A stretch of DNA of 42,301 nt. Origin: Opitutia bacterium (GTDB lineage: Bacteria > Verrucomicrobiota > Verrucomicrobiia > Opitutales > Opitutaceae). Each line of letters begins with the position of its first letter. Position 1 is the stretch's first letter. Positions 26,749 to 33,364 of this stretch are shown piece after piece. The notes beneath the pieces were generated by a model. It was not told the origin of the DNA. It saw nothing but the letters and a program-made list of their open reading frames with translations, and searched no databases. The DNA lies in the NCBI GenBank assembly GCA_002737275.1, contig NSIG01000058.1, positions 1 to 42,301 of the forward strand, given 5' to 3'. The translations under genes were made by a program, and so were the position numbers.

Positions 26749-27831
26749 TCACTCATGGCGTGGGTCCGGTTCGCCCGCTGCGGCGGACGTTTTGCGGAAC
26801 GACTGGCGATACATGGTCGGAGTCCGTTGCGTGATGCGCTTGAACAAGCGGCAGAAATAAAACGGGTCCTCAAAGCCGACTAGGTGGGCGATGCTTTCCA
26901 CCTTGGCGTCGGTTTCGGCGAGGTATTCACACGCCTTGGCTATCTTCTGTCGGTTGAAAAAAATTCGCGGGCTTTGACCAGTGTGCTTGCGGAACTGTTG
27001 GGTGAAATAGGCGTGGGACATACCGGTGCCGGCCGCCAACTCGTGGATACTCACGTGCGCGCGGAGGTTTTTGCGCATCATTGTGAGCGTGCGCTCGATC
27101 CGAGTCGCCGTTGATTCCTGCACGGCCGGGCGCCGGCACACTTGTCCGAAGAGATCGCCGAGCAGTTGATGCATCGCCGAGGAGGCCTGCACGAGATCCT
27201 TGTAGGCTTGGCCTGCGTGGTAGATCCCGAGAATTTTTTCGAAGGTCTCGACGAAACGGAGATCCGATTGAACTGCGATACAGGTGTTTTTTCCTCCCGT
27301 GGTCAGAACATCGTAATATTGCTGGGCGACCGTGCCGTTGAAATGAATCCAATAGTAGGACCAAGGATCGCCCGGATCGGCTGCGTAGGCGTGAAATTCA
27401 AACGGCCGCAGGAGCGCGATGGTGCCTCGTGTGATCCGGTGCGTGCCTTGGCTGAGATCGAGCGTGCCCACTCCATCGAGGCAGTAGAGCAGCGTAAAGG
27501 CCCAATCCCCATTTGCTCGGGAAACTTTTTGTCCCTTGGCCCGGGGGAAGTAGCCGAGACGGCAAGGCAGCAAGGCTGCCGTCAGCGCCTGCCGGTTGGC
27601 CGATTCCACGACTTTGGTGGGAAGCTTGAAAATCCGTTCACCCGGAAAGTCTTCACGACCGAGCACCGAGACGAGCTTGCGGCCATTGAAACTGAACACG
27701 CGCGTCTTGTCGTCCGCCATGTAGCCCTCCAGCGAGAAAGCCTTCGGATCCAAGGGCGGCAACACGCGGTTGCGCGGTTTGGCCGGCGCGGCGCTAGGAC
27801 GTTTGCCTTCGGTTGGCTTGCTCATGAACAT
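26749..27831 (-). CDS. AraC-family transcriptional regulator
   Basis: A 360-residue regulator. An N-terminal cupin-type sensor domain (AraC_binding) covers about 80-200, with LGYFPRAKGQKV, then RITRGTIALLRPFEFHAYAADP and WSYYWIHFNG. The C-terminal pair of helix-turn-helix motifs is SIHELAAGTGMSHAYFTQQF and VESIAHLVGFEDPFYFCRLF. AraC proteins with this build bind two direct half-sites and sense a sugar. The start ATG at 27831 lies 5 bp after the symporter stop (27825 is an alternative), so the two are cotranscribed. The longer open frame to 28185 lies inside the symporter gene. It is the prime candidate for binding the three 33-bp elements at 32511, 32977 and 33104. Confidence 0.95.
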   Translation of the reverse strand: MFMSKPTEGKRPSAAPAKPRNRVLPPLDPKAFSLEGYMADDKTRVFSFNGRKLVSVLGREDFPGERIFKLPTKVVESANRQALTAALLPCRLGYFPRAKGQKVSRANGDWAFTLLYCLDGVGTLDLSQGTHRITRGTIALLRPFEFHAYAADPGDPWSYYWIHFNGTVAQQYYDVLTTGGKNTCIAVQSDLRFVETFEKILGIYHAGQAYKDLVQASSAMHQLLGDLFGQVCRRPAVQESTATRIERTLTMMRKNLRAHVSIHELAAGTGMSHAYFTQQFRKHTGQSPRIFFNRQKIAKACEYLAETDAKVESIAHLVGFEDPFYFCRLFKRITQRTPTMYRQSFRKTSAAAGEPDPRHE

Positions 27832-27836
27832 CGGTC

Positions 27837-29492
27837 TTAGCCGGAATGGGCGAGACGCCACAGGGAAAAATAGAGCACGACCGCGAGCACGGAGACCACC
27901 ACCGAGGCCACGCGCAGGCCACGCCAGGGCGTGAGATCCACCGCGACGTCGGACGGCAGGCCGTCCCGCTTCGCGCTTGCGGCGGCGGGCGCAGCGGGGG
28001 CGAACCAACCGACGATCAACATGAATCCGCAGAGCAACAGGGTGTTGAGGGCGGCGAGATGGAGCCAGTGGATGTGCAACGAGGAAACGTCGAAGCGCCC
28101 CAACCCGAGGAAACCAACGCCCCACAGGCAGTTCAGCAAAATCGACGTGAATACGCCGAGGATCATCGACACATTGGCCGCCCAAGCAGGCACCCGTCGG
28201 CTGAGCATGCCGGTGACGACCACGGCGAGCAGGGGCAGCTTAAAGGCGGACATCACCTGCTTCATCATCGTGAAAATTCCCTCGGAAGAGCTGCCCAGCA
28301 GGTTGGTGGTGAAAACGGCGACGAACATGATCACGACGCAGAAGAGTTTGCCCGCTCGAACCATCTCGCGATCCGAAGCCCCCGGCCGGAGCCAGCCTCG
28401 ATAGAGATCCAGACTGAACATGGTCGAAACACTGTGCAGTCCACCGTTAAAAGAGCTGATCACGGAGCCGAGGAAAACCGCGGCGAACAAACCCACCAGA
28501 TAGGGCGGCAGCACGGCGTCAACCAGCAGCGAATAAGCGAGGTCGCCGTTGCCAATCGCGGCGGCGCCGAACATTTCCGCCGCCATGATTCCAGGGATCA
28601 CGAGGAAGAACGGTCCAAGCAGCTTGAGGCCGGCGGTGGCGAGAATTCCCTTTTGAGCCTCGGCGAAGCTCTTCGCGCCGAATGAGCGCTGCACGATCAT
28701 CTGGTTGGTGCACCAGTAGAAGAGATTGATGAAAAGCATACCCGTGAAGAGCGTGTCGAACGGCACGTTTGAGCCTGGCCCACCTACCGGATCGATCTTC
28801 GCAGCTTGATGCTGCAACATGCGGTTCATACCCGCGAGGAAGTCGCCATCACCCAACTTAAAAAGCGCGAGCACCGGGATGAGGAGACCGCACACGAGCA
28901 GGCCGGCACCGTAGAGCGTGTCGGAAAGCGCCACGGCCTTCATGCCACCAAAGAGCACGTAGCAGGTGCCGATAATCCCGATGCTCCACGCCATCAGTCG
29001 AAAAGAGGCGCCCTCGGAAATACCGAGTTGGGTGTGCACATGGAAGATCGTGCTCATCGCCAGACCACCGGAATAGAGGACAAACGGCAGGATGTTGAGC
29101 GCGATCGTGATGATAAACACGATGCCCATGATCCGACGCGCCGTCGCGTCGAAGCGCTGTTCGAGGAACTGGGGCACCGTGGTGATATTGCCGGACCAGT
29201 AGCGGGGCAGAAAATACCACGCCATCGCGATCAATGCGAACACTGGCACGACCTCCCACGCCATCACCACCGCGCCATGGATGGACGCCGCCCCGTTCAG
29301 ACCGATGAGCTGCTCGGTGGAAAGGTTGGTCAGCAACAGCGCCCCGGCCACTTGGATCCACGGTAATTTTCGGCCGGCGAGGAAGTAGGTTTGCGCGTCG
29401 CTATTGTCCTCGCGGCGGGTCTGCCACCACGAAACCAACGCCACCACGACGGTGAAAAAAAGAAATGAGCCGATGGCGAGCGGAAGATTCAT
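27837..29492 (-). CDS. Sodium/solute symporter (SSS family)
   Basis: A 551-residue inner-membrane carrier with about 13-14 hydrophobic helices. Features of the SSS (SLC5-like) family include an early SWWQTRREDNSDAQTYFLAGR segment followed by LPWIQVAGALLLTNLSTEQLIGLNG, and later GLFAAVFLGSVISSFNGGLHSVSTMFSLDLY, the family's conserved helix. Members import sugars, sialic acid, carboxylates or amino acids with Na+. Here, between a TonB receptor and an AraC regulator, it likely takes up the monosaccharide or oligosaccharide product. It lies 66 bp after the receptor stop. Confidence 0.94.
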   Translation of the reverse strand: MNLPLAIGSFLFFTVVVALVSWWQTRREDNSDAQTYFLAGRKLPWIQVAGALLLTNLSTEQLIGLNGAASIHGAVVMAWEVVPVFALIAMAWYFLPRYWSGNITTVPQFLEQRFDATARRIMGIVFIITIALNILPFVLYSGGLAMSTIFHVHTQLGISEGASFRLMAWSIGIIGTCYVLFGGMKAVALSDTLYGAGLLVCGLLIPVLALFKLGDGDFLAGMNRMLQHQAAKIDPVGGPGSNVPFDTLFTGMLFINLFYWCTNQMIVQRSFGAKSFAEAQKGILATAGLKLLGPFFLVIPGIMAAEMFGAAAIGNGDLAYSLLVDAVLPPYLVGLFAAVFLGSVISSFNGGLHSVSTMFSLDLYRGWLRPGASDREMVRAGKLFCVVIMFVAVFTTNLLGSSSEGIFTMMKQVMSAFKLPLLAVVVTGMLSRRVPAWAANVSMILGVFTSILLNCLWGVGFLGLGRFDVSSLHIHWLHLAALNTLLLCGFMLIVGWFAPAAPAAASAKRDGLPSDVAVDLTPWRGLRVASVVVSVLAVVLYFSLWRLAHSG

Positions 29493-29558
29493 AGTTAGGA
29501 ATTCTGACCGGGCCCCCGGCGGCCGGCCAGCGTCAGGTATTCTACAGGGGGTTACGCA

Positions 29559-32441
29559 TCAGAAACTGAACTTGGTCGTGATCATCCACTCAAGGGGAGG
29601 ATTGAACCGATAGGCCGTCAACACGCCGTCCCGAGCGGTGTTGATCCGAATGAAGGCATCATTGTTGAGCGCATTATTAATGTTCGTCTGCAGAGACCAG
29701 GCGACGGATTTACCCATGATCTTAAGCTTGCGGCGGTAGGCCGCGTTGAGGTCGAGAAACACTTGCTCCGATCCATAAGAAACGGTGCTCGTCACGGCTC
29801 CGCCCGGAGTTCCGGTGGCACGATAACCATTGATCGGCTTGCCGGTGTAGCGCACGCCGCCGCCGACGGTGATGCCCTTCAAGGCTCCTCGGGAGAACTC
29901 ATAATTCGATACGAGATTCAGCTTGTGCTCCATCTGGCCGAGCGCGGGCCGCCCATTGGCGAGCGTAAAGTCGGTGAACGTCCGGACATCGAGCGCCGCG
30001 AGCTGCGTGGCGATGGTGCCGACGCCGGTGCTCAGGGGCAGTGCCGCATTAGCCGCCCAAGTCGGGCGCCAAAAGGCGATGTAAGCAAAATCCTCTTGCC
30101 CGATGTTGGTTTGAGCGGACTTCGATTGGCTGTAGTTGAGAAATACCCGCCAATACGCCGTGGGGTTGGCCGTGAGTTCCACCTCGTAGCCTTGGGTGCG
30201 GTTGTCAAAGGTCCTACCGGTGCCGCTTTGCACGGTGCCGCTCGGAACTTTTCCGGCCAAAGCGAGGGCGCTCCAGATCGGATTGATCGACGAAGCGATG
30301 TTTCCGAAATCGAAATCCCGACCGGCGCTGGTTTGAAAATACTGGGCCGTGACAAACAGCCGGTTCTTGAACAGATCCAGTTTAAATCCGATGTCCTGGC
30401 TCTTGCCTTTCGGGGTGGGCGGACGAGAGAACGCGGCCACGTCTGAATTGGGGACATTCAGCCGTCCCCCAAAACTGGGCAGGCCGCTGTTGCCGGCTTG
30501 GCTGTAGGTCAGACCGAGCCAATCGGTGGCCTGCAGCACTCCGCTGAAGGAAACACTGGTGGCGACCGTATTAATCGGCGTCTGGCTGCGCACAGGGCCC
30601 GGAATGCCGGAAGCAAAGCCGGCCACAGGCGTTAGCACCGACGTGGAGGCGTAGTCGTTGCGATCATCACGGCTGGTGCCAATGATGGTCTTGATCCGAT
30701 TTTTCCAGAACGAGCTTTGCAGCATTCCGATCATCGTCTGGCTGTCGAAACTGTTGAGGATCCCATTGACGTTAAACGGCACCAAAGCGCTGGTGTAAGT
30801 TCTGCCGCTCAAGGTTTCCGTGATCGTGCCCAAGGCCTGCCGGTTGTAAGGCGCCATCACGATGTTGCGGCTTGGGCCAGCGAGGTCGACATAGGTGCGG
30901 CGGAAGATGCGATTGTTGGCGTTGATGGCGCTGGTTAAGTTCGGCGCGTTGGGTGAGATGATTTGTTCGCGGACCGCGATTTGAGACAGCTTCGTGAAAT
31001 CATATTGATAGACCCCGGCCAACGTGTGTTTGCCCCAGCGGCCAAAGTCTCTCGCGTAGGAAAGCACCGTTCGCACTGAATCGCTACGAGTGTCACTAAA
31101 TCCGATCTGAGGCAGGCCCTCGACGTAGGTTTTGCCGACATTGGGGTTAACGGCGCCGGAAGGCAGGGTCGGGTTGGTGTCGACGATGATGGCCCGGGTG
31201 TTAGCGGTCTGTGGGTCCGAGTTCTCCGTATGGCTGTCGGTGCGCATGCCGGCGATTTCCAGATTAAGGTTGGGGGTAAACGAGTGGGTCAGATAGGCCC
31301 CGAGACGGGCGTATTTCGTGTCGAGACCAAAACCCGGCCCATAAACCGACGTCTCCTTGGGCAACACGTTGAAATTAGACATGGGAACATTTTCGCCATC
31401 AATCGCCGTCCAAAGCGTGCTCCGGGTTTTGTTGACCCAATTGGTCACGGCGCCCGAGGCCGTGTCCAAAACCAAGTAGGGCGTGTTGTTGGCCGCGACC
31501 CCCGAGATTTGCTGCGCGGCATTGATGGCGCCGACATTGCGGCCGGCTGCCGCCCAGCGGGTGTAGGCATCATAGGCCGTGATGGAACGGATGGTCCGCT
31601 TATTGAGGTCCGCCTTCTCCAGATCGAAATTGAACTCGGTTTTCTGCCCCACGCGCCATTTCCCGGTGAGGTAGGCACGTTCCGAGTCGCTAAACTCATA
31701 ATTGCGCCAACTGCCGCGTTGTTCCTTCACTGCAGCAACCCGGAGCGAAATGTGTTCGCCGATGGCCTGGTTGTAGTCGGCCTCTTCGCGTAGGCCCCCC
31801 TCCGAACGACCCTGCACGGCGGCCGAGAAAGCGTTCTTGCCCAGCATCGCCCGCTTGTTCGTCACATTGATGAGACCTCCGGGTGAACCGATGCCGAACA
31901 GAATCGAATTCGGGCCGCGGGCTTGGTCAATACGCTCCGTGCTAAAGGTGTCGGCCGGAAAATCGGATTTGAAAAAATTCACCGCGATGGTGCCGCCTGA
32001 AAGACCCCTCATGCGCAGTTGTCGCGTGCTGTTACTCGCAAGAAAGTTCTGCCCCGGTCCGGCATTCTCACCGAAGTCATACTCGGTGCTGAGCATGTAG
32101 CGCGCAAGATCGTCGGTGTTCGTGATGCCGACATCGTTGAGAAATTCTGCGGTGAAGGTGGTGGTGGGTGCGGCGACGTCCTTGAGATTTGTCCTCAGGC
32201 GACTGCCACCCAAGGTCGATTGCGCTTGGTAGCCACGATCCAACGTCGACGTGACGGTGAACGGAGTGAGCTCCACCACTTCCGCAGCGGTGACATTTTT
32301 GGGATCATCCGTCGGCGAGGCCGGAGCGGAGGAATTCGCGACCGCTTGGGCGCAGGCGACGGAGGCTAACCCAGGCAAACAAAGCAGAAGCGCTAACGGG
32401 AACCGACGCGGGATGACAGGTATCGAGGAACAAATCAGCAT
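29559..32441 (-). CDS. TonB-dependent outer-membrane receptor (minus arm)
   Basis: A 960-residue outer-membrane transporter. A signal peptide (FPLALLLCLPGLASVACAQA) is followed by the N-terminal motif ELTPFTVTSTLDRGYQAQST, characteristic of Opitutaceae-type receptors. The plug (RQLRMRGLSGGTIAVNFFKS, RGPNSILFGIGSPGGLINV) precedes a barrel ending in Phe (ITTKFSF). I chose ATG 32441 although the frame is open to 32531, because the longer version would begin upstream of the proposed promoter (-10 at 32489-32484) and include the operator. No STN domain, so it is not of the FecA signalling type. It leads the minus arm: receptor - symporter - AraC - sulfatase. Substrate inferred to be a sulfated glycan fragment from context. 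Confidence 0.95.
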   Translation of the reverse strand: MLICSSIPVIPRRFPLALLLCLPGLASVACAQAVANSSAPASPTDDPKNVTAAEVVELTPFTVTSTLDRGYQAQSTLGGSRLRTNLKDVAAPTTTFTAEFLNDVGITNTDDLARYMLSTEYDFGENAGPGQNFLASNSTRQLRMRGLSGGTIAVNFFKSDFPADTFSTERIDQARGPNSILFGIGSPGGLINVTNKRAMLGKNAFSAAVQGRSEGGLREEADYNQAIGEHISLRVAAVKEQRGSWRNYEFSDSERAYLTGKWRVGQKTEFNFDLEKADLNKRTIRSITAYDAYTRWAAAGRNVGAINAAQQISGVAANNTPYLVLDTASGAVTNWVNKTRSTLWTAIDGENVPMSNFNVLPKETSVYGPGFGLDTKYARLGAYLTHSFTPNLNLEIAGMRTDSHTENSDPQTANTRAIIVDTNPTLPSGAVNPNVGKTYVEGLPQIGFSDTRSDSVRTVLSYARDFGRWGKHTLAGVYQYDFTKLSQIAVREQIISPNAPNLTSAINANNRIFRRTYVDLAGPSRNIVMAPYNRQALGTITETLSGRTYTSALVPFNVNGILNSFDSQTMIGMLQSSFWKNRIKTIIGTSRDDRNDYASTSVLTPVAGFASGIPGPVRSQTPINTVATSVSFSGVLQATDWLGLTYSQAGNSGLPSFGGRLNVPNSDVAAFSRPPTPKGKSQDIGFKLDLFKNRLFVTAQYFQTSAGRDFDFGNIASSINPIWSALALAGKVPSGTVQSGTGRTFDNRTQGYEVELTANPTAYWRVFLNYSQSKSAQTNIGQEDFAYIAFWRPTWAANAALPLSTGVGTIATQLAALDVRTFTDFTLANGRPALGQMEHKLNLVSNYEFSRGALKGITVGGGVRYTGKPINGYRATGTPGGAVTSTVSYGSEQVFLDLNAAYRRKLKIMGKSVAWSLQTNINNALNNDAFIRINTARDGVLTAYRFNPPLEWMITTKFSF

Positions 32442-32483
32442 GGCAGCAGGGGGGTTGGCGAAACGGGGGACAGAGGCCAGTAG

Positions 32484-32543
32484 AAGATACGCACTGACCA
32501 ACGCATCGGACATAGATGAATTTCGCATCAATCTAGACTTTTT
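32484..32543 (-). promoter_or_regulatory. Promoter with AraC-type direct-repeat site (copy a)
   Basis: Read on the minus strand: AAAAAGTCTAG (32543-32533), 15 nt, then ATCTATG (32517-32511), then 21 nt, then TATCTT (32489-32484) as -10. The two half-sites GTCTA and ATCTA start 21 bp apart. The second would overlap a -35 placed 17 bp ahead of the -10. A start of transcription would fall about 35 bases before the receptor ATG at 32441. Over 42 positions the sequence is about three-quarters identical to copy c. Confidence 0.72.
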
Positions 32544-32550
32544 GAACTAT

Positions 32551-32863
32551 GCCCGGCGGTCTCGGTGTTGGCCGTGTAGACAAGGAGACTCGCGCTGTCC
32601 GTGGCGTTCACATCCTTCATAAAATCGGAGGTAACGACCGAAATTGAGTTGGCGATATCCCTCAGGTCAGTGCGGATGCGCGTGCCGGCGAGCGAAGAGG
32701 TGGCGGCATAACCGCGGTCGGCTTCGGCGGTCGTGACGAAAGGCGAAAGCTCGAGCACCTTACCGTCCTTGGCGGGCAGACCAACAGGGGGCACGGCTTG
32801 GGCATGGAGTTGCGGCGCAAGGAGGGCGACCACAAGGGCGGCAAGCAGGGGGGGGATTTCATG
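32551..32863 (-). pseudogene. Truncated TonB-dependent receptor, N-terminus only
   Basis: The minus-strand ATG at 32863 starts a signal peptide that reads correctly only if one base is added to a run of eight C (32845-32854 region): MKSPP, then LLAALVVALLAPQLHAQA. After the shift, the open frame carries VLELSPFVTTAEADRGYAATSSLAG, RIRTDLRDIANSISVVTSDFMKDV and LLVYTANTETAG. This is the start of the same receptor type as the neighbour at 29559. Homology stops near 32551, where the sequence passes directly into regulatory copy a. Everything after the first plug residues is missing, so it cannot make a receptor. Its own promoter (copy b) looks intact. Confidence 0.8.
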
Positions 32864-32949
32864 AGTTTGGAGGGAACGCGAGGCACGGGTTAGGGAAATA
32901 CAGCGGAGTAAGAATTGCGCGGCAGGGGTGGCCGAGGTTTGTTGTGAGC

Positions 32950-33009
32950 ACGATAATTTCTCCGCTCTCCCGCGCCCATAAACATTCCGCGTGTATTACT
33001 AGACTTTTT
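32950..33009 (-). promoter_or_regulatory. Promoter with AraC-type direct-repeat site (copy b)
   Basis: Minus strand: AAAAAGTCTAG (33009-32999), 15 nt, GTTTATG (32983-32977), 21 nt, then TATCGT (32955-32950) as -10. Same 33-bp geometry as copies a and c. It points at the truncated receptor (ATG 32863) and, because of the deletion, its transcript could continue into the intact receptor operon at 32441. Confidence 0.7.
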
Positions 33010-33014
33010 GTAAA

Positions 33015-33030
33015 GAGCGCTTCGGCGCTC
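33015..33030. repeat. Hairpin with TTCG loop
   Basis: GAGCGC-TTCG-GCGCTC is a perfect 6-bp stem with a stable TTCG tetraloop. It lies between regulatory copies b and c, that is, between the two divergent operons. It has no T-run. It could act as a weak transcription barrier; nothing shows a specific role. Confidence 0.45.
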
Positions 33031-33103
33031 ACCCATTCCGGCGTCACCGGAGCGATCCCATGGCCAAGGAATTTTCGGCAAGAAGCAGTTCCGAGATAGA
33101 CTA

Positions 33104-33162
33104 AAAAAGTCTAGATTTAGGCCGAATTCGTCTATGTCGAATTCGCAGGTATCGCGTATGGT
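33104..33162 (+). promoter_or_regulatory. Promoter with AraC-type direct-repeat site (copy c)
   Basis: Plus strand: AAAAAGTCTAG (33104-33114), 15 nt, GTCTATG (33130-33136), 20 nt, then TATGGT (33157-33162) as -10. The two GTCTA half-sites begin exactly 21 bp apart. The first half also sits in a palindrome, AGACTAAAAAAGTCT (33098-33112). It points at the receptor gene at 33365, leaving a leader of about 195 bases. Confidence 0.72.
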
Positions 33163-33260
33163 TTGCAACGTTCGGTTTCCACGTTTCGTTCAACCACAAA
33201 CCCCAACTGCGACCACGCACGGATCTTTCCGCACCCTCTAATTCTGATCGCGCGTCTAGC

Positions 33261-33282
33261 CTATCCGATCGTACACGGATAG
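33261..33282. promoter_or_regulatory. Inverted repeat in the leader of the plus-arm receptor
   Basis: CTATCCG-ATCGTACA-CGGATAG is a perfect 7-bp inverted repeat with an 8-bp spacer, 83 bp before the receptor ATG at 33365. It lies downstream of the proposed start of copy c, so it could be a repressor operator or an RNA hairpin in the leader. No matching copy was seen in the minus arm. Confidence 0.4.
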
Positions 33283-33364
33283 TTTCACCAATTCGGCGGT
33301 TTTTGACCTCGGCCGCATCCCGTGTGAATGACTTTCTCCCTAACCCGATAACGCCTCCCCTATC

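Noticed and set aside
27832-28185. Extended start for the AraC gene at 28185
   Set aside because: The added residues lie inside the symporter gene in another frame and have no regulator features; the ATG at 27831 or 27825 fits the domain start.
33250-33262. GTCTAG in the leader of the plus-arm receptor as a further half-site
   Set aside because: No partner half-site at the 21-bp spacing; only the unrelated inverted repeat follows.
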